Part shown: in pieces, positions 8,510 to 17,648 of the stretch | Numbering within the stretch: position 1 is the stretch's first letter | How the letters are laid out: every line of letters starts with the position of its first letter | Source: Bacteroidales bacterium | GTDB lineage: Bacteria > Bacteroidota > Bacteroidia > Bacteroidales > F082 | Assembly (NCBI GenBank): GCA_016284305.1 | Contig: JAEEON010000044.1 | Span: forward strand, 39,164-103,163 | Length of the DNA: 64,000 bases | Direction of reading: 5' to 3' | Program-made: the position numbers and the translations under genes | Notes under the pieces: model-generated | Database searches by the model: none | What the model was told of the DNA's origin: nothing | What the model saw: only the letters and a program-made list of their open reading frames with translations

Positions 8510-8562
8510 CGGATTATGTATTTTTTCAATTATTTCAATATAAATATAGTTATCTTTGATAA

Positions 8563-9063
8563 TTATGAAATTTTTGTCAAATATAGTAATTCTTGGCCAT
8601 TCAACGCATCAAGATCGAAATTAATTAATTTGACAAAGGCTTGTCTCAATTTCACAGGTCCTTCACCATCTTCTCGTTGGATATCGCACCCCACGCTCGC
8701 TGTAAGTTTCAAGTAAAGCACTCCATCATCGTCTTCCCCGTTTTCAGGCATAAGGTCATCAAGGAATAGCCATGTACGAGAATTACGAAACACTCGTTGA
8801 GTGTTGATTTTCAGTTCATTATAGAACTTCTCATCAAACTCATCCCCTATTTCAGGATAAATTGCAACATGTTTTAAGTCATGAGCAGTGACAAGGTGGT
8901 CATAGGCATTCCGAATCACATTTTGGATTTCTTTGCGAATATAGCCTTGTTCATAATACCCCAGGCCAAAATCCATCTTCATCCGCAAGATAGGAAGATG
9001 CGGGAAGTAGTCGTAAAAACGTTCTTTTTTGTTGAAGATATAGTTCATAGTCAATGAATTCAA
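8563..9063 (-). CDS. Small cytosolic protein, possible T6SS immunity protein
   Basis: 166 residues, no signal peptide or membrane segment, no family recognised. Start is MNSLTMNYIFNKKERF; a second ATG five codons later is possible. Composition is mixed alpha/beta and acidic in the middle (DLMPENGEDDDG). It is the last gene of the T6SS operon, 3 bases after another small gene and behind the 802-residue candidate effector, the position where immunity genes commonly lie. That role is inferred from position only. Confidence 0.6.
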   Translation of the reverse strand: MNSLTMNYIFNKKERFYDYFPHLPILRMKMDFGLGYYEQGYIRKEIQNVIRNAYDHLVTAHDLKHVAIYPEIGDEFDEKFYNELKINTQRVFRNSRTWLFLDDLMPENGEDDDGVLYLKLTASVGCDIQREDGEGPVKLRQAFVKLINFDLDALNGQELLYLTKIS

Positions 9064-9066
9064 GGT

Positions 9067-9564
9067 TTACTTAATGTTTTTTGATTCATGCTCGATGACT
9101 TCACCATTTATTGCATCCACAAGTATGGTTTCTCTGACGCCATGAAGGGTTTTCATCACCGCCAGCCAAACCGGTTTCTTGTGTTCATCGTAGAATCGCG
9201 ACAATTGTTGTATGTTCTCCAATCGGATTTCATTAGCGATCAAGATGCCTTTCAGTGCTTCCCATTTCAACGGGAATCCCTCATCCATATCCTTCTCTTC
9301 AATCACTTCTCCATCGGCGTTGTAGCTTTTCCAGGTTCCAATCATGATGTAGAAATCCTTAAGGAATTGTCCTTCAGTGGTCAAAGCAAGCGTTTCCGGG
9401 TCATAATTGTATTGTTTACAGACCATTTCAGGCGCATCGGGGATGATTTGCTTTCCGTAGGAGTCATCGGTTTCGAAAAGCACGATGGTATTATGGCCAT
9501 CGCGGAATACGCACTGACCGTGGGCAAAGTTCTGTTCGTAGGCAAAAAGGTCGAATCCGTTCAT
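9067..9564 (-). CDS. Small cytosolic protein, possible immunity to the neighbouring effector
   Basis: 165 residues (MNGFDLFAYEQNFAHGQCVF...), acidic, with no signal peptide or membrane helix. It follows the 802-residue candidate effector by 10 bases and precedes another small gene by 3 bases. No family was recognised. Size, acidity and position directly after a T6SS cargo gene fit an immunity protein that binds the toxin in the cytoplasm, but there is no direct evidence. It could also be a chaperone. Confidence 0.6.
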   Translation of the reverse strand: MNGFDLFAYEQNFAHGQCVFRDGHNTIVLFETDDSYGKQIIPDAPEMVCKQYNYDPETLALTTEGQFLKDFYIMIGTWKSYNADGEVIEEKDMDEGFPLKWEALKGILIANEIRLENIQQLSRFYDEHKKPVWLAVMKTLHGVRETILVDAINGEVIEHESKNIK

Positions 9565-9574
9565 CGCTAAATCA

Positions 9575-11983
9575 TCATTTGGGTGTTTTATGCTCCTCTA
9601 TCATCGCCATTGTATAATCCTCCTTAAACCAGATGTGCTTCATCAGGGAAATGTATCCATAATAGGCGTCTATCCATTGGTCATAGCTCAATGAGTACCT
9701 TACATCACTGAGATCCATGATGTTGGTCGTACACCCGGCTTTAAAGGTGTATTTATTTTGGTTCAAGAAACGATGGCCTAGGTCCAATGACTTGAACAAC
9801 TCATGGGCAACGGCATTGGCTTCCTTATGGTCGTTGACTTCAATGGACTTTTGGAAGATCAAGGCACTCTCTTTTTGGGCAGGTAGCACATAACCATCAA
9901 AATAATTGAATCCATCATCGGTGCGCAAATGCCTGTCAATCAAATACACTCTCATGTGTTCCAACAATTCGTTATAAAAAGCAACGACACGTTGGTCGAG
10001 ATAGGCAGGTAAAGTTGGTCTTTTTTCCTTACTAATCTGATCGCTAATAAAAGCCTTCTCCCCTTCGTTTTTGGCCGCGCAAGTATTAGTGAAGCGTTCA
10101 AACATGGGTATGGAGAATTCATCATCGAGATACATGTAAGAAATATCACCATAACTGGTGGTGCCCGTCACGATGTCAATTTCTTCCGCAGAGACATCAT
10201 TTTGAATTTCTTGATCCCCACCCTCCGGTGTCCCTACTAGACCATATTCGCTCTCCATGCCATATTGGTAATCATCATCCATATTCCTGATGATCACACC
10301 ACATTGACCAAGCAATTCAATGAAGTGTTCATCTTTGAGCGACCAGGCATTCGAGCTTGAATTTTGTGGCTGTTGGTATTGGTAGCGGGAGACGGTAAAA
10401 GTGTCAATGTCCATTTTCCGTCCTGCCAGATTGATGTGAATGAAATCCAAGTCGAGCGGATTCGGCATGTCGAACACGACGACATTCAGTTGTCCGACGA
10501 GGACTCCTTCTTCCGAAAAGGCTTTGATGGTATGTTCGACGAAGCCCTCTGTCGAATCTTGTGTCCGCACGGATCCATCGATTTTGACTTTGACTGTTCC
10601 GTTTTGCGTCAGTTTTTCAGGGCTGACTTTCAGATTCTTATGAGATGACTCAAATCTTATTTTTTCGTATTCGCCCTCGATGGTCACTTGGATTTCAGCT
10701 TCGCTTTTCAGTCCTCGCCGTTTGTCTTTGCTGCTAAATTCAATCAAGCTTAGGTAAGGGAAGAAATAATACTGCATCCCTTTGTCTTGGTCATTGGCAA
10801 ACAGGAATTGGAATCCACGTCCATCGAAATAATCCTTCCAATAGGGCCTGATTAGGTCTTTTTCATCGGTGCCTTCCCAAACGGCTTGCACGATTTCTTC
10901 GCCGTTCACCGTCTCCTTTTCCACATCCAGATTTCCTTTCTTCCCCACGGCATTGAGAATGGTCACCGTTGCTTTGGTCAGTTCTTCCGTATTCGCTACC
11001 GTACCGAATGGGCACTCGGGGTCAAGCAATGCTTCATCAACCCCTGCACTCGAGGCTTTTTTCTTGGCTTTATCATACCCCACACCCGATATGGTGACTT
11101 TAGGTTCGCTCGATTTCTTCTTTACAATTTCCTTGAAGTGATATAGCTTTAAATTCTCAAATTCAAGACATTGTGTTACTTCATCATCCCCTCTTTTCAA
11201 GAACAGCTCAAGCTTTTTATAGGAGCCAGGTTTCACCGAGACCATTGAAAAATGTTTATAGTCTTGAGTGAGTGCTGGTTCGATCATATTTTCATGAGCA
11301 TAGATACGATCGATCAGGTTCTTGTCGAAGTTGTAGTTCTTGTACAGGGGTGAGGTCGTAATGGCATTTTTATCATTAGGGCCAAAGGTAACGATGAATC
11401 TATCGAGTTCGTCATAGATATGAAGATGTTTTACCTTCTCATCTTCATAATCGATCTTGAATAAATACGTCAGCTCTTTCTTTTTCTTTTTGTATGTGTA
11501 ATAGAAGCTGACGCTCTTTTCTTTGGCTTTGTTTGGGACATAATAGTAATAATAGAAGCTATCGCCATCGCGAACCACAGGGATCTGCAGTTTGCTATTA
11601 AAAAGATAATAAGTGCCGAAGGGGGAATCTTTGGCCACAACGGGGAACAGTTTGTCATCTTGCTTTTTGATGACTTCATTCCTTTTCACTACTCGATCGT
11701 CCTCTTTGTAATAGTCCATGACGAGTTCATCGAGTTCGGCGCCGGTGTATTTGCCTATGCAGTCGTAATAGGAGGCGGCTTTCTTGCCGTTGTTGTCCAC
11801 ATCTTCCTTGAATGCGTCATCAGCGGTGCGGAACCAGTCGAAGCCATACTCCCCTTTCCAGCCATCCTTGGGCCAGAACTTGACGATGCATTTCTTCACT
11901 TCAGCATTGGACGATTGCGACGAATCGTTGCTATCGCCACCTGCTCCTGGAACAAAACCGACATTTTGTGCTACTCCTGTCAT
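9575..11983 (-). CDS. Candidate T6SS effector with degenerate metzincin-like C-terminal domain
   Basis: 802 residues without a signal peptide. The N-terminus (MTGVAQNVGFVPGAGGDSND) looks flexible; the middle is beta-rich with repeated Ig-like segments; the C-terminal part contains HELFKSLDLGH at 727-737 followed by CTTNIMDLS. The expected metzincin zinc motif is HExxHxxGxxH plus a Met-turn; here the first His-Glu, the last His and the NIMD turn are present, but the second His is Lys and the Gly is Asp. The gene lies 3 bases behind the cysteine-rich gene and downstream of vgrG and the PAAR-like gene. A role as spike-loaded cargo is likely from position. Catalytic activity is doubtful given the lost ligand. 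Confidence 0.65.
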   Translation of the reverse strand: MTGVAQNVGFVPGAGGDSNDSSQSSNAEVKKCIVKFWPKDGWKGEYGFDWFRTADDAFKEDVDNNGKKAASYYDCIGKYTGAELDELVMDYYKEDDRVVKRNEVIKKQDDKLFPVVAKDSPFGTYYLFNSKLQIPVVRDGDSFYYYYYVPNKAKEKSVSFYYTYKKKKKELTYLFKIDYEDEKVKHLHIYDELDRFIVTFGPNDKNAITTSPLYKNYNFDKNLIDRIYAHENMIEPALTQDYKHFSMVSVKPGSYKKLELFLKRGDDEVTQCLEFENLKLYHFKEIVKKKSSEPKVTISGVGYDKAKKKASSAGVDEALLDPECPFGTVANTEELTKATVTILNAVGKKGNLDVEKETVNGEEIVQAVWEGTDEKDLIRPYWKDYFDGRGFQFLFANDQDKGMQYYFFPYLSLIEFSSKDKRRGLKSEAEIQVTIEGEYEKIRFESSHKNLKVSPEKLTQNGTVKVKIDGSVRTQDSTEGFVEHTIKAFSEEGVLVGQLNVVVFDMPNPLDLDFIHINLAGRKMDIDTFTVSRYQYQQPQNSSSNAWSLKDEHFIELLGQCGVIIRNMDDDYQYGMESEYGLVGTPEGGDQEIQNDVSAEEIDIVTGTTSYGDISYMYLDDEFSIPMFERFTNTCAAKNEGEKAFISDQISKEKRPTLPAYLDQRVVAFYNELLEHMRVYLIDRHLRTDDGFNYFDGYVLPAQKESALIFQKSIEVNDHKEANAVAHELFKSLDLGHRFLNQNKYTFKAGCTTNIMDLSDVRYSLSYDQWIDAYYGYISLMKHIWFKEDYTMAMIEEHKTPK

Positions 11984-11986
11984 GGG

Positions 11987-13186
11987 TTATTCTTTATTGA
12001 TTCTACACTCTTCATATTCCTCACATCCCAAGCCAAAGCAATTGAGGGTCAAGGCATCATAAACGGCTTGTGAAATCAATTCGGGATTGTATTTGGCCAC
12101 GTCCTCCGGATGGGTCAGATACAGGTAATTGATTTGGACGGTACGGTCGCGAAGCGGATTGCCCTCATCGAAAAGCGGTGTTTTGGCAAGACGACGCACA
12201 CCAAGGCATTTCAGTCCGGTTGCTTTTGCAATACTATGACTGATTCGACATGCGATGCACAGGGTGTAACGCTGTTGTTTGGTGAGAGGGGCTGCATAAC
12301 TCGACGTGTTGAAGATCTTACGGTCGTTTTTGCCATCAGCACTGGCGACATAGGTGACTACCCCTTCGGTATAGGCATGGTCTGGAGCCACAGGTGCATA
12401 ACATTCACAGGGTGCCATCAGACCTTTGAGGGTACACATTCCTTCAAAGGATGGACTTTGTTCGTTACGACAGGTGCCAGTCTCGCAGAAGCGACAGTCC
12501 GCAGCACTGAAGCGATGGGCCAAAACCAGTAAAGAGTCATTTTTAGGATCGGCGACATTGTACTTGGCGTTCAAGTCATAACAAGGTTCACCATCTTTGC
12601 GTTTGAAACAACGGCGATAGGCCTCCTCGTGGTATTGGCATTCGGTATCGTCATAACCGTCATTGGCAAAGCACACCAGTGGATTTCCATCGAGTTCCAG
12701 ATTGCGTTCACAGATCGGAAGCTCACGTTCTCGGAATGGGCAATGGTAGCCTTCGTCACGTTGTTTTAGCATTCCACCATAGCCACTCCAGTCACGGTTT
12801 AGGTGACAGTCCGGACCACATAGTTTCAACTTGTTGACGACGCTTTCCACGTTTTTTTTCTTGAGTTTACGGACACATTTAGGTTCGTTACACTCGATGA
12901 AACGTACTGGGAACTCCTCTTTGTTTTCTTCGACACGTTGTCCTAGTCGATCCATCAACTGCTGGGAAAGTTTAGCTTCGGCCAAAACTATGGGAGGATC
13001 GCCGACAGTGAGGGTATATCCACGGTCATTGCATCCGTAATAGCCGCAATACTTGCACTTCTCCTCATCATATGCGGAAAGTGTCGTCGTGTTCACGAGC
13101 ACCAGCTTGGGTGATATGTATTTAGGTTTATACTTCATTACGGCATCAGTTAGGGCAATATAGTAATCACGCCACCCCAAAGGCAC
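11987..13186 (-). CDS. Cysteine-rich protein of the T6SS operon (25 Cys), unknown function
   Basis: 399 residues from the ATG at 13186, which overlaps the upstream PAAR-like gene by 37 bases; an ATG at 13138 (residue 17) would remove the overlap. There are 25 cysteines, many in CxxC or C-x3/4-C pairs (KCKYCGYYGC, CRFCETGTC, CIACRISHSI), suggesting several zinc knuckles or disulphides. There is no signal peptide or membrane span. The gene stands between the spike tip and the candidate effector, so it may be an adaptor, chaperone or second cargo. No family recognised. Confidence 0.65.
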   Translation of the reverse strand: MPLGWRDYYIALTDAVMKYKPKYISPKLVLVNTTTLSAYDEEKCKYCGYYGCNDRGYTLTVGDPPIVLAEAKLSQQLMDRLGQRVEENKEEFPVRFIECNEPKCVRKLKKKNVESVVNKLKLCGPDCHLNRDWSGYGGMLKQRDEGYHCPFRERELPICERNLELDGNPLVCFANDGYDDTECQYHEEAYRRCFKRKDGEPCYDLNAKYNVADPKNDSLLVLAHRFSAADCRFCETGTCRNEQSPSFEGMCTLKGLMAPCECYAPVAPDHAYTEGVVTYVASADGKNDRKIFNTSSYAAPLTKQQRYTLCIACRISHSIAKATGLKCLGVRRLAKTPLFDEGNPLRDRTVQINYLYLTHPEDVAKYNPELISQAVYDALTLNCFGLGCEEYEECRINKE

Positions 13187-14247
13187 TGACAGGTACTGGT
13201 GTTCAGCAATGCCGGTTGGTTCTCAACAAGCACATCCATTTTACCCGGTTGCCATGGTGCAACAATATTGGGAATGCATGGTTGTGGTGTCAATGTACCT
13301 AAGGCAGCAGCTGTGGCAGAGGCTACTTGGGGATTCGCCAGCGAATTGCACATTCCGAAGGTAGGGATATTAACCATGGGTTTGTAATCCATGATGTTGG
13401 CCCAGGGGGAGTTTTCCAACAAGCACATAGGACGTTGGACCACCAAACTTGATTGTCCACCCATGGCAAATGGGCAAGAAAGTTTGGCACCCATGCTCAC
13501 AAACTTCTGCACCAGGGGTGCTGAGGGAGCTTGCGGTTGAGGCGGATCCGTTGCAGGAGGTGTTTGAGGGGCGGTGTTCTCTAAATTGGTTGTATTGAAT
13601 TCTATTACCTTGACAAGGTCCTGAATGATACCAATTTGATATTGGATGTGGTAATAATGCTTGTTATGATCGAACAAGGCATAGCGAAGCTTATGTTCCT
13701 CATAATCATCCATCATCTCCTTGAGCTTCTTGTTATGCTCCTCCAAGGTCTTCCTATCTGCTTCGATCTGAGCCTTCAAAGCGTCCACATAATCCTGCTT
13801 AATCTGGTCATGATTCACTGAGGAACTATTAACCTCCTCAACTTTCAATTCATCAATCTTCTGATTTGTTTCCTTGATTCGATTACGATGAAACCGGATC
13901 GAGGATGCCTTTTGGGCTACTGAGCGGTCATATCCGCCACCCGAAGAATTGGCTATAAACAGATTACCCAAACGATTTCCGGCGACACCGTCTGCGTCTG
14001 CTGGATTCGGATGGTCTTCCGAGTCCAATGCCAACAGTGCTTGACGTTGACGTGAGTTGTCAGAGTTCCCGTCTTCATCGTACCATGGACCACTTTGGAC
14101 AGGTGAACCATCATCCCCCAAATCATATAAAGCGGCTTGGTTCCGCTCTCTGTCAGCATACAATGGATCCAATTGTGAGTTGTAGGCCTCCTGTTGTTCT
14201 GGAGTCCAGTCGTTGAACACCTCGCCTGGTGGTTTCAGTTTTCCCAT
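13150..14247 (-). CDS. PAAR-like (DUF4280-type) spike-tip protein with N-terminal coiled coil
   Basis: 365 residues. The last ~115 residues (from about 250: MGAKLSCPFAMGG...SLVVQ, CLLENSPWANIMDYKPMVNI, FGMC, QPCIP, W.PGK, LLNTSTCQCLWGG) match the DUF4280 PAAR-like domain that caps VgrG spikes and loads cargo. The first ~245 residues are hydrophilic: a proline- and aspartate-rich leader, then a long helical coiled coil (SIRFHRNRIKETNQKI...), then a Pro/Gln/Ala linker. PAAR domains more often stand at the N-terminus of such fusions. It starts 11 bases after vgrG and precedes the Cys-rich gene. Confidence 0.85.
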   Translation of the reverse strand: MGKLKPPGEVFNDWTPEQQEAYNSQLDPLYADRERNQAALYDLGDDGSPVQSGPWYDEDGNSDNSRQRQALLALDSEDHPNPADADGVAGNRLGNLFIANSSGGGYDRSVAQKASSIRFHRNRIKETNQKIDELKVEEVNSSSVNHDQIKQDYVDALKAQIEADRKTLEEHNKKLKEMMDDYEEHKLRYALFDHNKHYYHIQYQIGIIQDLVKVIEFNTTNLENTAPQTPPATDPPQPQAPSAPLVQKFVSMGAKLSCPFAMGGQSSLVVQRPMCLLENSPWANIMDYKPMVNIPTFGMCNSLANPQVASATAAALGTLTPQPCIPNIVAPWQPGKMDVLVENQPALLNTSTCQCLWGGVITILP

Positions 14248-14258
14248 GAGCGACCTCC

Positions 14259-16589
14259 TTAGTTCACTTTTACAGGTTTGCCCTTGATTTCAGTTGGACC
14301 GCTGGATTCAGATTTAATGGACGAGGCCTTGATCTTGACTTCCATGTCGCCATCGACACTGATCTGTTTGCCTTTGACTTCGGTTTGATTATCCGATTGA
14401 AGAATGATTTTTTTCTTTCCGTCCAAAGAAATCTCATTCTCCGACAGCACGCCGATTTTTGTGCCGGATCCAGCTTCTTTGACAGCGATACCTTTGTTAG
14501 CATCCAAAACCATGATTTGCTTGTTACCGTCGAGTTCGAACTGCAACCTGTCTTTGACCATATGGATATGTGTAGCGGTTTGACTGATATAGGTGTTGTA
14601 GTCATTGGCAACACTATTCATGTAATCATGGCCTTCCGTATCCGACACGTCATGGTCAGCAGTGCGTTTGATATCGTTTTTGGCGTGGGATTGTATATTG
14701 TTGTTCGCCTCCATCACGATGTTGTTTTCAGCATGAAGGACGATGTTCTTTTTGGCGCTCAATTCTATGTTTCCTTTGGATTCCAGACGGATTAGCTTCT
14801 TGTCTGTATCATAGGTGATCACATAATTATTGGTTTTCTCATCATAGATTTTGATTAAGCCATGATCCTCTTTGTCGTGAATTTCAATGGTATGGCCATT
14901 ACGGGTACGGAAGGCTTTTACTTCATTGGCCTCCACAGCATTCTTCTCCACCCAATTGCCTTCCACTGCATCCATATAGGAGTTATGCAGAGAGCAGATC
15001 ACGTATGGGCGTTCGGCGTTGTTGCTTTCAAAGCCCACCAAGACCTCATCATCAATTTCGGGCACCAAATAACTTCCTTTATGGTAACCGCCATAGGGTT
15101 GTGCTACTCGAATCCAAGGGGTATAGTTGTCCAAAACGTCTTTGGTATCATTGATGCCTCTTTCATATTTCTCAACACCATACTGCCAGAATAAGGCCAC
15201 TTGGACTCGTCCAATCCCATAAGGATCACGGTTGTCAATCACTCGTCCCGACATGGGTCCGCAATGGGGAAACACATCAAAATCGCCGTAGATAAGAAAA
15301 CCATCCTTGTCTCTTTCCAAATATGGCGGCACCTCCATCGTTTGCGGTATTGCTTTGAAATCATTGTTAAGGGTGAGGCTGCTCTCCCCTTCCCAAGAAT
15401 AAGTCAAATCAATGATTTTCAATGGTTCATGTTGAACAACATCGTTACTGTTGTCTTGCGTTTTTGTTTCTTCTTCGATGACAATGACGCTCCCTAGTTT
15501 CAAATCGGGTCGATTGATGCTGCCTTTGCACAACACGGTGTCGGTAAGGACATATTGTTCAAGAAGATCTCTATGTTCGGCATGGACCGACATTGGTGGA
15601 TCTCCTTTAGGTTTCCCTGAATTGGCTGCGTACTCGTCCTTATATCCTATCGATTCTGCCTCGTTCAAGATTCGGAAGGATTCCAAATAGGACAAGTTGT
15701 TTCGGTCAGCATTGAAGAACTCTGTGGAGTGTTGATAAACCGATTTAGCCATCTCAGAATCGACAGTCTTAGCCTTGAGGGGTGAGTGGTAGTCACCTTT
15801 TTCGGCACCATGACCCGATCGATTGCTACTCATATAGTCATAAGCATACAAGGTGATTCCTGTATGCTGGTTCATGTTGAGATCATAATCATAGTTCTCA
15901 ACATCGACCCCCGCCTTTAAGGTGAGAGGGTCGTATTCTTTCATTTTCCCAAAGATGATTTTGCCATCTTCATAGTAGAAAAACTCCCCATAACGTTTGG
16001 CCAAACGTTTCAGGAAGTCATAGTCGCTTTCTTTGTATTGGACAGTATATGGCATGACTTCGGTATATCTTGGGTCGATCTCCATGTCCATTGGTGACCA
16101 ATCCTCATATTTACCGCTGTTGGAGTCGAATTTACGGGGATGGTCGGTAGGGCCGCGCAAGATATAGGAGACATAGTTGGCCAAGGTATCATCGACACGC
16201 GAGCTGCATGCCGGATACGTTTTTAAGCGAGCGTCCGGGCTGTATGCCGTACAATGGATTTCCGTTTGTGCCATGTTGACGTTCCACGCCACCCGGATAT
16301 TTTGGATGTATCCGCGGAAGAAGTCTTGTACTTCAATTTTTTCGATGTCATCGTCAACGTGATATTGGTTAGACGTGACAGAACACTCCACCAGAGCTCC
16401 CAAGAGTTTCTCTCTGAGCTCAAACTTGATGTCGTCCTGAGTGAGTGAAGGATCTTCTTTTCGGAAGACAAATGCCAACCGATTCGGTTCGAGAAGTCTT
16501 TTTGTCATCGTAAAGCGAAGAAAGACATAACCTTCAAGTTGCTCACCATTGATCTTAATTATCGGGTCGCTTGCTAATTGGATTGCCAT
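14259..16589 (-). CDS. tssI: T6SS spike protein VgrG (TssI)
   Basis: 776 residues. The N-terminal ~400 residues resemble the gp27-like hub (KRLAKRYGEFFYYEDGKIIF), followed by the gp5 OB-fold (about 450-560: FPHCGPMSGRVIDNRDPYGI, GRVQVALFW) and a C-terminal repetitive triple-stranded beta-helix (IELSAKKNIVLHAENNIVME, NNIQSHAKNDIK). Trimers form the puncturing spike on top of the Hcp tube. The gene is 18 bases downstream of the second tssD and 11 bases upstream of the PAAR-like gene. No toxin extension is seen; the beta-helix simply ends, so cargo is expected to ride on the PAAR-like protein. Confidence 0.95.
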   Translation of the reverse strand: MAIQLASDPIIKINGEQLEGYVFLRFTMTKRLLEPNRLAFVFRKEDPSLTQDDIKFELREKLLGALVECSVTSNQYHVDDDIEKIEVQDFFRGYIQNIRVAWNVNMAQTEIHCTAYSPDARLKTYPACSSRVDDTLANYVSYILRGPTDHPRKFDSNSGKYEDWSPMDMEIDPRYTEVMPYTVQYKESDYDFLKRLAKRYGEFFYYEDGKIIFGKMKEYDPLTLKAGVDVENYDYDLNMNQHTGITLYAYDYMSSNRSGHGAEKGDYHSPLKAKTVDSEMAKSVYQHSTEFFNADRNNLSYLESFRILNEAESIGYKDEYAANSGKPKGDPPMSVHAEHRDLLEQYVLTDTVLCKGSINRPDLKLGSVIVIEEETKTQDNSNDVVQHEPLKIIDLTYSWEGESSLTLNNDFKAIPQTMEVPPYLERDKDGFLIYGDFDVFPHCGPMSGRVIDNRDPYGIGRVQVALFWQYGVEKYERGINDTKDVLDNYTPWIRVAQPYGGYHKGSYLVPEIDDEVLVGFESNNAERPYVICSLHNSYMDAVEGNWVEKNAVEANEVKAFRTRNGHTIEIHDKEDHGLIKIYDEKTNNYVITYDTDKKLIRLESKGNIELSAKKNIVLHAENNIVMEANNNIQSHAKNDIKRTADHDVSDTEGHDYMNSVANDYNTYISQTATHIHMVKDRLQFELDGNKQIMVLDANKGIAVKEAGSGTKIGVLSENEISLDGKKKIILQSDNQTEVKGKQISVDGDMEVKIKASSIKSESSGPTEIKGKPVKVN

Positions 16590-16607
16590 AACCTATCCAT
16601 TTATTAA

Positions 16608-17138
16608 TTAAACATTCCAGCTATTAATGTAAGCTAACTCCAGATCCTTTCTACGCCCAAAAATCTTGTCCAAAGCAACATCTTCATTGGAACAATTTAA
16701 TATTGCTTTCCTTTTATTTCTGAAGTCATATCCGAAGGCCTCATCACCATCCATTGTGTCATCAGCGAAATACATGCGAGAGGGTTGAATTTTGAGTCTT
16801 GTAACCATCATGGAACTATTCTGATTGTTGAAATAGTCAAGAAGAGCTACGCATTTGGCATTCTCAAAAAAAATAAATCGAGATGCTTTCGTGTTGGAAT
16901 TGACATTGATAACCAGCTCAATGTATCCATTCTTAAATGCAAATTCATCAATCATCCATTCGTATAAAACTTGGCCTGATGGAGGTGTGATAATGGTAAC
17001 TGACAGCGGGGTGGCATCGAGGCCTGAGATAGGAATACCGGTACTGTTGTTCACTTGTTGCATCAGCTTGTATTGGCATTCAACGACGTGGTAATCTTCT
17101 TTCGCGCCTTCAATACAAAATCTTCCTTTAATTGCCAT
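16608..17138 (-). CDS. tssD: Divergent second T6SS tube protein (Hcp/TssD-like)
   Basis: 176 residues with the layout of the Bacteroidota TssD family: MAIKGRFCIEGAKEDYHVVE start, a QQVNNSTGIPISG segment equivalent to QAVDTEGQMSGIPRG of the neighbouring Hcp, and LYEWMIDEFAFKNGYIELV. It is longer than the canonical Hcp (130 residues), with a C-terminal extension of about 50 residues (DDTMDGDEAFGYDFRNKRKA) that could be cargo-adapting. It lies between the main tssD and vgrG, so it may form the ring directly below the spike. Confidence 0.8.
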   Translation of the reverse strand: MAIKGRFCIEGAKEDYHVVECQYKLMQQVNNSTGIPISGLDATPLSVTIITPPSGQVLYEWMIDEFAFKNGYIELVINVNSNTKASRFIFFENAKCVALLDYFNNQNSSMMVTRLKIQPSRMYFADDTMDGDEAFGYDFRNKRKAILNCSNEDVALDKIFGRRKDLELAYINSWNV

Positions 17139-17176
17139 GGTTTGTTATTATTAGGGTTTAACCACAATTAAACAAA

Positions 17177-17204
17177 GAAGTGGCGGAAGTGTTTCCGCCA
17201 CTTC
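17177..17204 (-). terminator. Perfect 12-bp hairpin between the two tssD genes (attenuator)
   Basis: GAAGTGGCGGAA (17177-17188), a 4-base loop, and its exact reverse complement (17193-17204). It lies just after the stop codon of the main tssD. On the minus strand it is followed by CTTTGTTTAATT, only weakly T-rich. It could protect the 3' end of the hcp message or partly terminate it, giving much more Hcp than downstream VgrG. Confidence 0.7.
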
Positions 17205-17213
17205 AACATACGA

Positions 17214-17606
17214 TTAGGCCCAATCGTTGGTGTAGGTGACCGAGCCGTTCTTGATTTCACGGCAGGAGATGACAATCTCCTCGTAATGACCCATCTTGTC
17301 CTCCCACATCTCCACGAAGTTGATGCAGTAACCATCGGTGAACTCGATTTTCTTCATCAGGTTGCCCGATTTGGTTTCATTGAACTCAATGGCGCCGTTC
17401 TTGGCGAGGTTCGGGGCAATCATCCAGTTCAAAAGATCCGGATTGCCGTCGTTCAGAGCTTTCACGCGCAGGGTAATCAAACCACCTCTCGGAATACCGG
17501 ACATCTGTCCTTCGGTATCGACAGCTTGGTTGAATGAATAGGTGACCATCATGACCTCGCGTTCGGTGAGGCCGTCAACTTTTAATGTTACAGGTGTTTT
17601 TGCCAT
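17214..17606 (-). CDS. tssD: T6SS inner-tube protein Hcp (TssD), main copy
   Basis: 130 residues, the usual length for Bacteroidota TssD. It begins MAKTPVTLKVDGLTEREVMM and contains QMSGIPRGGLITLRVKALND, NLLKK-type beta strands and the end SVTYTNDWA. Hcp hexamers stack to form the tube that is pushed into target cells and also carry small effectors. The gene is 42 bases downstream of tssC. A strong hairpin follows its stop codon, as expected for a highly expressed tube gene. Confidence 0.93.
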   Translation of the reverse strand: MAKTPVTLKVDGLTEREVMMVTYSFNQAVDTEGQMSGIPRGGLITLRVKALNDGNPDLLNWMIAPNLAKNGAIEFNETKSGNLMKKIEFTDGYCINFVEMWEDKMGHYEEIVISCREIKNGSVTYTNDWA

Positions 17607-17648
17607 TTTGTATTACTATTTAAGGGTTAATGATTAAAACTGTTTTTA

